DNA of 6,420 bases from Aquirhabdus sp. (GCA_030151145.1 JASLEL010000006.1:1-6420); one strand, 5' to 3'. Counted from the first letter of the stretch, positions 1 to 5,344 are shown. Notes: a model not told the origin generated them from the letters alone. Made by a program: numbers and translations.

Positions 1-120
1 TATTCAATTATTAATACTGTGAACAGACTCGCTTGCATCATTGAGGATGAGGATCTTTGGCGTCGAGTCCAAGCGAGAATGATGAAGGAGGGTGTTCCGA
101 TTCTTTCTAGTCGTGATTAG
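1..120 (+). CDS. 3' end of an unidentified protein gene (partial)
   Basis: Only frame 1 of the plus strand stays open from the left edge to the TAG at 118-120; the other two plus frames hit stops within 21 bases. The visible 39 residues end in QARMMKEGVPILSSRD and look like a soluble, mixed-charge C-terminus with an acidic IEDEDLW stretch followed by a basic RRVQAR stretch, suggesting a helix. I do not recognise the family. A REP-like palindrome begins four bases after the stop. The start lies outside the window, so length and function cannot be judged. The main doubt is that 40 open codons could occur by chance in AT-rich DNA. Confidence 0.5.
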   Translation, partial: YSIINTVNRLACIIEDEDLWRRVQARMMKEGVPILSSRD

Positions 121-123
121 TTC

Positions 124-147
124 GTAGTATGGGCTTCAGCCCATCAC
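124..147 (+). repeat. REP-like palindrome, ATGGGCT type, left member of an inverted pair
   Basis: A GTAG tetranucleotide (124-127) is followed by a perfect 7-bp hairpin: ATGGGCT (129-135), loop TC, AGCCCAT (138-144), then CAC. GTAG at the foot of a short hairpin is the known hallmark of REP elements mobilised by RAYT transposases. The bases AGTTCGTAG leading into it (119-127) recur at 584-592 in front of a REP with a different stem. Its 12 bases at 134-145 reappear inverted at 228-239. Confidence 0.6.
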
Positions 148-227
148 ACTGAATTGGATACACTTCCTTTATCTCATTACTCATATTTGTGGCAATAGTC
201 ATTGCAGTGTCCATGTGGACGCAGAAT

Positions 228-249
228 GATGGGCTGAAGACAACCCTAC
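228..249 (-). repeat. REP-like palindrome, ATGGGCT type, right member (degenerate)
   Basis: Read on the minus strand it starts with GTAG (249-246) and ends with CTTCAGCCCATC, the same 12 bases as at 134-145. The arm next to GTAG has diverged and no longer pairs well. It faces away from the element at 124-147, so the two form an outward-facing inverted pair about 80 bases apart. The spacer holds two small inverted repeats: GCAAT/ATTGC (192-205) and GTCC/GGAC (209-220). The adjoining 13-mer GCAGAATGATGGG (221-233) recurs at 692-704. Confidence 0.5.
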
Positions 250-287
250 ACTTGCTGCTTGGCTCCGTTTAGATAGGAAATCTAACA

Positions 288-542
288 ATGAAATCACAAC
301 GTGTTTATTGTGCAAAAATATGGGATCCTTTAACCGAGGAGGAAAGAAAAAAGGCATCAGATACCAATGAGGAACGGCTGATGGCATTTCATAAATATGC
401 CAATGAATCTATTTACGAAGAATTTTTAGCTTATGATCTAGATGATGCAGAAGCTAAATTAATTGAAAAGTATGGAGACCATAAACGTTTTAGTATATGG
501 AATGAAGAGGATGCCAATAACCGCGCTAATGGACTCATTTAG
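288..542 (+). CDS. small acidic orphan protein of unknown function (84 aa)
   Basis: I do not recognise this protein. It is soluble and strongly charged (about 19 acidic and 13 basic residues in 84). The region LTEEERKKASDTNEERLMAF (15-34) and the run to about residue 62 should be mostly helical. There is no signal peptide, membrane segment or metal-binding motif. The ATG at 288 has a good Shine-Dalgarno, AGGAAA (275-280), seven bases upstream. That motif lies in the loop of a short inverted repeat, TTAGAT (269-274) and ATCTAA (280-285). The gene is much richer in A and T than murA or hisG and is bracketed by REP pairs on both sides, which suggests an accessory gene. It converges on the minus-strand gene ending at 737. 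No strong terminator follows, only a T-run at 549-554. Confidence 0.7.
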   Translation: MKSQRVYCAKIWDPLTEEERKKASDTNEERLMAFHKYANESIYEEFLAYDLDDAEAKLIEKYGDHKRFSIWNEEDANNRANGLI

Positions 543-588
543 AGAGACTTTTTTATACCAGAAGCATGTAACGAATGGGCTTTAGTTC

Positions 589-612
589 GTAGGCTGGGGC
601 CCGCCCCAGCAC
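589..612 (+). repeat. REP element, GCTGGGG type, left member of inverted pair A
   Basis: GTAG (589-592) is followed by the stem GCTGGGGC (593-600), loop CC and GCCCCAGC (603-610), then AC. The 8-bp stem is perfect and very GC-rich within AT-rich surroundings. Reverse-complementing the element at 658-683 gives nearly the same sequence, so the two are an inverted pair. The pair fills the gap between two convergent genes. Confidence 0.85.
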
Positions 613-657
613 AGACATCGGCGATAATCGATTGCATAAGTTTTGCGTGTACCTTTG

Positions 658-683
658 GATGCTGGGGCTGGCCCCAGCCTACG
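658..683 (-). repeat. REP element, GCTGGGG type, right member of inverted pair A
   Basis: On the minus strand it reads CGTAG, stem GCTGGGGC, loop CA, GCCCCAGC, then ATC. Stem arms on the plus strand are 661-668 and 671-678. It ends in ATC after the stem rather than AC, as do the elements at 5305-5330 and 5755-5780, which defines a 'right' subtype. With 589-612 it forms an outward-facing BIME-like pair with a spacer of about 45 bases. Confidence 0.85.
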
Positions 684-736
684 GCACTGATGCAGAATGA
701 TGGGTCAGACGGTACCTATATTGGATATGGTTCAGG

Positions 737-1072
737 CTAGAAATGAAACGTCGCATCATCCATGTACAGTGCTCCAGAAATAAGAGCACTGATTACGAGT
801 TTGCCATCTACTTCGTCAACAATACCAATAAGGCTAGCTTGCTCACAGTACAGATATGCTCCGCCAACAGCGCAAGGAATGGCGACCAGCAACCGTTCGA
901 CCAACGATGGGTCGAGAATGCCTAGCTTGCATGTAAGTATGTCATTATTGATCTCAATAAATGCATGTTGAGTACTGATCTTGAGTAAGCCTTCGATCAT
1001 CCATTTTTGACCCATTAGATCTAGTGGAGGGCGATCTAGCATGCAACACGTTATTTTCGGAAGTTCCATCAT
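737..1072 (-). CDS. conserved-looking unknown protein coupled to the DoxX-like gene (111 aa)
   Basis: I do not recognise the family. The sequence alternates hydrophobic and polar residues in a way that suggests a small beta-rich soluble domain, for example HAFIEINNDILTCKLG (36-51) and the C-terminal GKLVISALISGALYMDDATF (90-109). It has five cysteines (9, 10, 48, 67, 76), but not in a zinc-site pattern, and no signal peptide. The frame is open upstream to 1126, but I chose the tandem ATG ATG at 1072-1067 because it follows the upstream stop by one base (TGA-A-ATG-ATG), a typical arrangement for translational coupling. The longer start would overlap the DoxX-like gene by 53 bases. AGGA at 1090-1087 is rather distant to act as ribosome binding site, which also fits coupling. 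Expression is probably driven by the promoter upstream of 1688. Confidence 0.65.
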   Translation of the reverse strand: MMELPKITCCMLDRPPLDLMGQKWMIEGLLKISTQHAFIEINNDILTCKLGILDPSLVERLLVAIPCAVGGAYLYCEQASLIGIVDEVDGKLVISALISGALYMDDATFHF

Positions 1073-1073
1073 T

Positions 1074-1688
1074 TCAGACTGATTTATCCTGCCCCGGCTC
1101 AACACCAGAATCTGTTTTCTTCCCATTCCGCACTGGCTGTGGGTTACGCTTACGGTTCTTCATTCGCCGCCAGCGCGAACGTGTGATCGAATGCATGATA
1201 TGCGGCAGATCGTTCAGCTCAAGGCGCTTGGCGGCCTCATAGATCACGCGATCACGGCTAAAGCGCATATAGTGCCCCAGCTTGGCTGACTTGGGACTAC
1301 GGTGTCGGAGGATACTCATATCAATGAAGGCCAGCGCAAACAGACAGACCGAGATCGTGGTGACATTAAAGGCCGTGCCGAGATCCAGCGGTGAGAAGAT
1401 CATGGTGTCGAGCAACACGATACCGAGCAGACCGTAAACCAGCCACAGCGGACGGATGTCGGCAAAGCCGATGGCCAGCCACGCCGCAAGCCCGATCTCA
1501 ATGATGCCTTCGCCGCGAATGATCCAGTTCGGATGTGCAATCGTAATGGGGTGGGCGGCGAGCAGGTGTAGGGTGGTGGGGTCGTGCATGAGCCATTTGG
1601 GTACGATGCCCTGATACAAGAGACAGAATATAATGGCGATGCGCGCGAGGCCGCGAATTTGGTACAATAGTTCTTCTGTGGTTTTCAT
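1074..1688 (-). CDS. DoxX-like four-helix membrane protein with basic C-terminal extension (204 aa)
   Basis: An inner-membrane protein with four predicted transmembrane helices at about 14-34, 61-77, 80-98 and 108-127. The first helix carries LLYQGIVPKWLM and is followed by LLAAHPI, a pattern I associate with the DoxX-like family (PF13781), whose members occur alone or fused to NAD-dependent epimerase-like proteins. The molecular role of this family is not established. Residues 128-204 are an extension: an amphipathic segment (RFSRDRVIYEAAKRL, 142-156), then a strongly basic, low-complexity tail (RRMKNRKRN at 174-182, ending GQDKSV), likely cytosolic. The ATG at 1688 is the only sensible start, although only a weak GAGG lies upstream. 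A good sigma-70-like promoter lies at 1752-1781. The stop TGA is separated by one base from the next ATG, so the two genes form a small operon divergent from ibaG. Confidence 0.8.
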   Translation of the reverse strand: MKTTEELLYQIRGLARIAIIFCLLYQGIVPKWLMHDPTTLHLLAAHPITIAHPNWIIRGEGIIEIGLAAWLAIGFADIRPLWLVYGLLGIVLLDTMIFSPLDLGTAFNVTTISVCLFALAFIDMSILRHRSPKSAKLGHYMRFSRDRVIYEAAKRLELNDLPHIMHSITRSRWRRMKNRKRNPQPVRNGKKTDSGVEPGQDKSV

Positions 1689-1751
1689 GCAGCGGCTGGC
1701 CTCGGTAATAACTGTTGTTTGGCTGTTGTGATGTGGACCTGCTGTGAAGGC

Positions 1752-1781
1752 ATTCTAGGAAGCCTGTGGTCTGATCGTCAA
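1752..1781 (-). promoter_or_regulatory. sigma-70-type promoter of the DoxX-like operon
   Basis: Read on the minus strand, TTGACG (1781-1776) and TAGAAT (1757-1752) are separated by 18 bases; each hexamer matches consensus at 5 of 6 positions. Transcription would start near 1745, giving a leader of about 57 bases. Just upstream, ATTGCATG occurs twice in tandem (1786-1793 and 1795-1802), placed where an activator could bind. Confidence 0.5.
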
Positions 1782-1785
1782 ATCA

Positions 1786-1802
1786 ATTGCATGCATTGCA
1801 TG
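1786..1802. repeat. tandem ATTGCATG direct repeat in the divergent promoter region
   Basis: Two exact 8-base copies with a 9-base period lie just upstream of the -35 hexamer of the DoxX-like operon. The junction also contains the palindrome TGCATGCA (1788-1795). A regulator site is possible, but the repeat could also be chance in this short region. Confidence 0.4.
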
Positions 1803-1845
1803 TTGTGTGCGCTATGGCAGACTGCACAAGACGTCGATAGACAGT

Positions 1846-1889
1846 TTGACAGCTACGGTTTTCACAGTAATTTCACAGAATGATTTTAT
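1846..1889 (+). promoter_or_regulatory. probable promoter region of ibaG with paired TTTCACAG repeats
   Basis: A perfect -35 hexamer TTGACA (1846-1851) is followed after 16 bases by a poor -10, TAATTT (1868-1873). An alternative is TTCACA (1861-1866) with TTTTAT (1884-1889) 17 bases later. The octamer TTTCACAG occurs at 1860-1867 and 1871-1878, exactly 11 bases apart, so the copies lie on the same helix face and overlap either promoter. This is the only clear plus-strand promoter-like region ahead of ibaG-murA-hisG. Confidence 0.4.
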
Positions 1890-1925
1890 TCAAATTCTTA
1901 TCCTTATTTGCATGATGGGCCCGGC

Positions 1926-2174
1926 ATGACTCCTGAACTAATCCAGCAACTCCTTCAAGCCGCATTTCCTGAAGCAGAGGTTGCTGCCTCGGGTCAGGCC
2001 GGTAAGTTTGACGTGCGCGTCGTCGATGGCCGCTTTGAAGGACAACGTCCGGTCGCGCGTCAGCAGGCCGTCTATGCCCCGCTCAACAGCTATATTGCCA
2101 GCGGTGAGATCCATGCCGTCAGCATTCGGGCGCTGACTCCTGAAGAGTGGCGCAAGGCCAGCCTGTTTGGCTAA
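1926..2174 (+). CDS. ibaG: BolA-family protein IbaG (YrbA)
   Basis: A small cytosolic BolA-family protein of 82 aa, close to the 84-89 aa of E. coli IbaG. BolA proteins pair with monothiol glutaredoxins and handle iron-sulfur clusters; IbaG itself is linked to acid stress. Recognisable features are the N-terminal helix (MTPELIQQLLQAAFP), the middle RQQAVYAPLNSYI block and the C-terminal EIHAVSIRALTPEEW block, which carries the invariant BolA histidine (HAVSI). The ATG at 1926 matches the usual N-terminus (MTPELIQ); an upstream in-frame TTG at 1908 would add six unlikely residues. The ribosome binding site is poor (GGG at 1917-1919). murA lies 117 bases downstream, the usual arrangement in gammaproteobacteria. 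No terminator separates them. Confidence 0.9.
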   Translation: MTPELIQQLLQAAFPEAEVAASGQAGKFDVRVVDGRFEGQRPVARQQAVYAPLNSYIASGEIHAVSIRALTPEEWRKASLFG

Positions 2175-2291
2175 GCTGTCTCAATGTCTAGGGCTATGAT
2201 AGGCCATTGCCATTCATAACAACATGATTTCGTTCAGCATGGTCGTCTGTCTAATCCAGGACGCCATGCCTTAAGCAGGTTAAACAGTCGC

Positions 2292-3557
2292 ATGGACAAA
2301 TTTCGTATACAAGGTGGGGCGTGCCTCAAAGGAACCGTCAAGATTTCCGGGGCCAAAAACGCCGCACTGCCACTCTTGGCGGCGACTATCCTCGCCACCA
2401 CACCGACTACACTCGATAATGTGCCGGACCTCAAAGACGTCACTACCCTGATCAAGGTGCTAGAGAGTATGGGCATCACCGTGACGCGTGACAAGGCCAA
2501 TGGTCGCGTCGTGGTGGATACGGCAACGCTCAACAGTCAGTTTGCCCCTTATGAGCTGGTCAAGACCATGCGTGCGTCGATACTGGTGCTGGGTCCGCTC
2601 TTGGCCCGCTATGGCGAGGCGGTCGTGTCGCTGCCGGGTGGCTGTGCTATCGGCTCGCGTCCGGTCGAGCAGCACCTGAAGGCGCTGGAAGCCATGGGTG
2701 CAGAGATCCGCGTCGAGAACGGCTATGTGCATGCCAAGGTGAATGGTCGTCTCAAAGGTACCCGCCTGTCTTTTGATATGGTGACTGTCGGTGGTACCGA
2801 GAACGTGCTGATGGCAGCCACCTTGGCCTCCGGCACGACGGTACTGGATAACAGCGCCCGCGAGCCGGAAGTGACTGACCTTGCGCATATGTTGGTTGCG
2901 ATGGGGGCGAAGATTGAAGGCATTGGTACCGATCAGCTGACCGTACATGGCGTCGAGTCGCTGCATGGCGTGGACTATACCGTGGTCGCTGATCGCATCG
3001 AGACCGGCTCGTACCTTGCTGCTGCTGCGATGACGGGTGGCCGAGTGCGTACTACGCATACCGATCCGCATCTGCTCGACGCCGTGCTGCTCAAGTTTGA
3101 GGAGATGGGCGCGACGATCACCACGGGTGAGGACTGGATCGAGCTGGACATGACGGGTCGCCGTCCAAAAGCCGTGAGCTTCCGCACGCTGCCGCATCCG
3201 GCGTTCCCGACCGACATGCAGGCGCAGATCATGACGGTGAATACCATTGCCGAAGGCACGGGGACCATCATCGAGACCATCTTTGAAAACCGCTATATGC
3301 ATGTCCCCGAACTGTCACGCATGGGTGCCAAAATTCAGGTAGACGGTCATACCGCCATCGTGACCGGAGTCAAGCAACTGCAGGCTGCTCCTGTGATGGC
3401 GACTGACTTGCGCGCATCCATGTCGCTGGTGCTGGCAGCACTGACGGCACAAGGCGAGACCCTCATCGACCGCATCTATCACATCGATCGCGGCTATGAA
3501 CATGTGGAAGAAAAACTGCGCGGCTTAGGTGCCGTGATTGAGCGAGTGAAGTCATGA
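2292..3557 (+). CDS. murA: UDP-N-acetylglucosamine 1-carboxyvinyltransferase MurA
   Basis: Cytosolic enzyme that transfers enolpyruvate from phosphoenolpyruvate to UDP-GlcNAc, the first committed step of peptidoglycan synthesis and the fosfomycin target. Its 421 aa match the family (E. coli 419), and the start MDKFRIQGG aligns with E. coli MDKFRVQG. Key residues are visible: K22 and N23 in SGAKNAALP, the catalytic, fosfomycin-reactive Cys118 in LPGGCAIGSRPVEQH (E. coli Cys115) with Arg123, the general-base Asp308 in HPAFPTDMQAQ (E. coli Asp305), Asp372/Arg374 in MATDLRAS, and Arg400 in YHIDRGYE. A cysteine at 118 predicts ordinary fosfomycin sensitivity at the target; variants with Asp there are resistant. 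The Shine-Dalgarno is weak (AGG at 2277-2279). The stop overlaps the hisG start as ATGA. Confidence 0.98.
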   Translation: MDKFRIQGGACLKGTVKISGAKNAALPLLAATILATTPTTLDNVPDLKDVTTLIKVLESMGITVTRDKANGRVVVDTATLNSQFAPYELVKTMRASILVLGPLLARYGEAVVSLPGGCAIGSRPVEQHLKALEAMGAEIRVENGYVHAKVNGRLKGTRLSFDMVTVGGTENVLMAATLASGTTVLDNSAREPEVTDLAHMLVAMGAKIEGIGTDQLTVHGVESLHGVDYTVVADRIETGSYLAAAAMTGGRVRTTHTDPHLLDAVLLKFEEMGATITTGEDWIELDMTGRRPKAVSFRTLPHPAFPTDMQAQIMTVNTIAEGTGTIIETIFENRYMHVPELSRMGAKIQVDGHTAIVTGVKQLQAAPVMATDLRASMSLVLAALTAQGETLIDRIYHIDRGYEHVEEKLRGLGAVIERVKS

Positions 3558-4267
3558 CCGAGGTAGCAACGACAGCAGCATCCCAGATTGATCTGGCACA
3601 AGCCTCTGAGGCGGTGCTGGGTGATTTTGATCATGGTCTGACGCTGGCCTTGAGCAAGGGCCGTATCCTGAAAGAAACCCTGCCGCTCCTGAAGAACGCC
3701 GGGATTGAGCTGCTCGAAGACCCTGAGAAGAGCCGTAAGCTGATTTTCCCGACCACGCATCCGAGCGTACGTATCCTCATCCTGCGTGCCAGTGACGTGC
3801 CGGCCTATGTCGAGAACGGTGCGGCCGATGTCGGCGTGGCGGGTAAAGATGTGCTGATGGAATACGGTGCGCAGAATGTCTATGAACTCATCGACCTCAA
3901 GATCGCCAACTGCCGTTTAATGACCGCAGGTCGTGTCGGGCCTGACGGCCAATGGCAGATTCCTCAGGGACGCCTTAAGATCGCGACCAAATACGTCAAC
4001 CTCACACGTCAGTACTATGCCAGCCGTGGCGAGCAGGTCGATGTGATCAAGCTTTACGGCTCAATGGAGCTGGCCCCGCTGGTGGGCTTGGGTGATCTGA
4101 TCGTCGATGTGGTGGATACGGGCAATACCCTGCGTGCCAATGGCTTGGCCCCGTTCGACGAGATTGCCAAGATCTCCTCGCGCCTGATCGTGAACAAAGC
4201 CAGCTATAAGCGCAAGCAGGCGGTCTTAAGTCCGATCTTGGCGCATATCGAGGCGGCAGTGGGTTGA
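3554..4267 (+). CDS. hisG: ATP phosphoribosyltransferase, short form HisG(S)
   Basis: Condenses ATP with phosphoribosyl pyrophosphate in the first step of histidine synthesis, in the cytosol. The 237-aa length and the lack of a C-terminal ACT-like regulatory domain mark it as the short form, which needs the HisZ subunit for activity and histidine feedback; HisZ is not in this window. The fold starts at LTLALSKGRILKETLPLL (29-46). RKLIFPTTHPSVRILILRASDVPAYVENGAADVGVAGKDVL-type substrate-binding blocks span 61-101, and the PRPP-binding loop is VDTGNTLRANGL (187-198). Residues 1-28 are an extension absent from the B. subtilis protein; no internal Met lies near the fold start, so it is probably real. 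The ATG overlaps the murA stop by four bases, implying coupled translation. It is followed by a strong terminator rather than hisD. Confidence 0.96.
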   Translation: MTEVATTAASQIDLAQASEAVLGDFDHGLTLALSKGRILKETLPLLKNAGIELLEDPEKSRKLIFPTTHPSVRILILRASDVPAYVENGAADVGVAGKDVLMEYGAQNVYELIDLKIANCRLMTAGRVGPDGQWQIPQGRLKIATKYVNLTRQYYASRGEQVDVIKLYGSMELAPLVGLGDLIVDVVDTGNTLRANGLAPFDEIAKISSRLIVNKASYKRKQAVLSPILAHIEAAVG

Positions 4268-4290
4268 TCTGCCAGTTGTGATTGATATAG

Positions 4291-4318
4291 AAAAGGAGTG
4301 CATGGCACTCCTTTTTTT
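4291..4318 (+). terminator. intrinsic terminator after hisG
   Basis: An 11-bp perfect stem, AAAAGGAGTGC (4291-4301) and GCACTCCTTTT (4305-4315), with a three-base ATG loop, runs into further Ts to 4318. It starts 23 bases after the hisG stop. Stem, loop and T-run are textbook for Rho-independent termination in the plus direction. The A-run on the left makes weak termination in the other direction possible. Confidence 0.93.
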
Positions 4319-4362
4319 GTATGAATATCCGTCTATATGCACGTCTGTGTGCAGGAGGATGT

Positions 4363-4743
4363 ATGTCTTACCTGGTCTCTGGCATGCTGGTCATTGTTGC
4401 CATTATTCATCTCATGCCGCTGATGGGTGTGCTGGGCAGCGACCGGCTCAGTCAGCTGTATGGCATCGCTTTTGATGAGCCGAATCTTGTGATCCTCATG
4501 CGTCATCGTGCGGTGTTGTTTGGTCTCTTAGGCGCATTTTTTTTGCTGGCGGCTGGTCTGCCTGTTTATCAGCCTGCGGCATTCATCTCAGGCTTTGTCA
4601 GCGTGCTGTCTTATCTCTATCTGGTTCGGGCCGTCGGCGGCAGCAATGCTGCGCTGCGCCGGGTCTATAAGGCCGATATTGTGGCTTTGGTCTGCCTGAT
4701 CATCGGTGCTGTCGCTTATTTGGTAAAGGGACTGGCGTCGTGA
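4363..4743 (+). CDS. small four-helix inner-membrane protein of unknown function (126 aa)
   Basis: Predicted helices lie at about 3-24, 50-66, 71-90 and 104-122. Notable polar features are H16 in IIHLMPLMGVLG, the FDEPNLVILMRHRAVLFGLL block (37-56) and the KADIVAL entry to helix four. I recall proteins like this in Pseudomonas and Acinetobacter relatives, sometimes carrying an implausible 'phosphopantetheine adenylyltransferase' label; nothing here has the nucleotidyltransferase motif of that enzyme, so I would not carry that name over. The frame is open from an ATG at 4321, but I prefer 4363 because AGGAGG (4353-4358) lies four bases before it and the protein then begins at the first membrane helix. 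The 4321 start sits directly on the terminator tail. The 3' end overlaps the opposite-strand gene by 28 bases. Confidence 0.8.
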   Translation: MSYLVSGMLVIVAIIHLMPLMGVLGSDRLSQLYGIAFDEPNLVILMRHRAVLFGLLGAFFLLAAGLPVYQPAAFISGFVSVLSYLYLVRAVGGSNAALRRVYKADIVALVCLIIGAVAYLVKGLAS

Positions 4744-5216
4744 TGCACCATCGGAACGCCTGAGCTGCTGTTCTTCAGTCGTAGGATCAGATGTCCGCCT
4801 TCGATCACGCCGATGCCGTCAGGTGTGCTGGGGTCTTGGATGCCGTACCACGACTGGCCTTCAGGTGATGTCCCTGTGATGATCGCGTAGGTGTATTTGG
4901 TGGGATTTCCCCAGTCATGATCGGTGGGATGCGCGTGCCAGATCAGCATGGTCTCATCTTCGCCGATTTGCCATTTGACCCAATCCGAGGGATAGGTGCT
5001 GCCACCTGATGTAGGCAGGGCCGCCGTATAGGTCCATGTGCCGATCAGGCGGGCTTGGGCACCGGCCATGTCTTGAGGATTGGCGTAGTTGGCGGCGAGC
5101 TTTTGTCCGGCCCAGCGCATGCCGACGCAGATGGCGATGAAGACCAGTAGGAAGTAGAGGAGGTATTTTTTCCAGCTGATTTTGTGGTCTGATTCGGGTG
5201 TTAGGGTGTCTGTCAT
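4716..5216 (-). CDS. membrane-anchored protein with an exported C-terminal domain, unknown function (166 aa)
   Basis: I do not recognise the family. A short N-terminal part (1-16) is followed by one hydrophobic helix at about 18-33 (KYLLYFLLVFIAICVGM), then a roughly 130-residue soluble part. Lysines before the helix (12, 16, 17) suggest an inside N-terminus and a periplasmic domain. That domain is tryptophan-rich and probably beta-stranded: LIGTWTYT (57-64), SDWVKWQIGEDETMLIWHAH (77-96) and GVIEGGHLILRLK (136-148). The opening LIGTWTY resembles the first strand of lipocalin-like domains, but this is weak evidence. There is no lipobox. No Shine-Dalgarno precedes the ATG at 5216, yet no other Met would keep the anchor. 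Its 3' end overlaps the convergent gene by 28 bases. Confidence 0.75.
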   Translation of the reverse strand: MTDTLTPESDHKISWKKYLLYFLLVFIAICVGMRWAGQKLAANYANPQDMAGAQARLIGTWTYTAALPTSGGSTYPSDWVKWQIGEDETMLIWHAHPTDHDWGNPTKYTYAIITGTSPEGQSWYGIQDPSTPDGIGVIEGGHLILRLKNSSSGVPMVHHDASPFTK

Positions 5217-5256
5217 GGTGCGGAAGATCTGGTGAATTTTTGCTAGTTTAACACGG

Positions 5257-5280
5257 GTAGGCTGGGGTTTACCCCAGCAC
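5257..5280 (+). repeat. REP element, GCTGGGG type, left member of inverted pair B (compensated stem)
   Basis: GTAG (5257-5260), stem GCTGGGGT (5261-5268), loop TT, ACCCCAGC (5271-5278), then AC. Compared with the other copies, the innermost base pair has changed from C-G to T-A on both arms, so the stem stays perfect. It forms the outward-facing pair with 5305-5330, in the gap between two minus-strand genes. Confidence 0.85.
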
Positions 5281-5304
5281 CGGTATGTGTGTGGTCCAAT
5301 GGTG

Positions 5305-5330
5305 GATGCTGGGGCAGGCCCCAGCTTACA
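5305..5330 (-). repeat. REP element, GCTGGGG type, right member of inverted pair B
   Basis: On the minus strand it reads TGTAA, stem GCTGGGGC, loop CT, GCCCCAGC, then ATC. The arms are 5308-5315 and 5318-5325 on the plus strand. The head is GTAA instead of GTAG, the only such change among the five GCTGGGG copies. It lies 14 bases beyond the stop of the gene at 5345-5683, in that gene's likely 3' untranslated region. Confidence 0.85.
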
Positions 5331-5344
5331 TAGGTTGAATAGGT

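Noticed and set aside
532..554. Terminator for the 84-aa gene
   Set aside because: A T-run (549-554) exists, but the upstream inverted repeat is only about three base pairs.
124..683. CRISPR-like array from the repeated palindromes
   Set aside because: Copies alternate in orientation, spacers are unequal and copies are far apart; no cas genes are present.
1067..1126. Frameshift splitting one protein into the DoxX-like part and the following frame
   Set aside because: The DoxX-like domain is complete, and the following frame starts with tandem ATG codons in a normal coupling arrangement, so two genes are more likely.
743..1242. Several short plus-strand frames over the DoxX-like gene and its partner
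   Set aside because: They overlap better minus-strand genes, lack Shine-Dalgarno motifs and read like non-coding translations.
2191..2200. TATGAT (2195-2200) as the -10 of a separate murA promoter
   Set aside because: No -35 hexamer lies 16-18 bases upstream and no extended -10 TGn precedes it.
2460..3302. Long minus-strand open frame (280 codons) opposite murA
   Set aside because: It lies fully antisense to an unmistakable murA, is rich in His/Arg/Gln as expected from a GC-rich complement frame, and has no recognisable domain.
4321..4362. Upstream ATG start for the four-helix membrane protein
   Set aside because: It begins directly on the terminator tail with no ribosome binding site; AGGAGG at 4353-4358 points to 4363. 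A small GCAC/GTGC hairpin (4339-4352) next to this motif is too weak to call.
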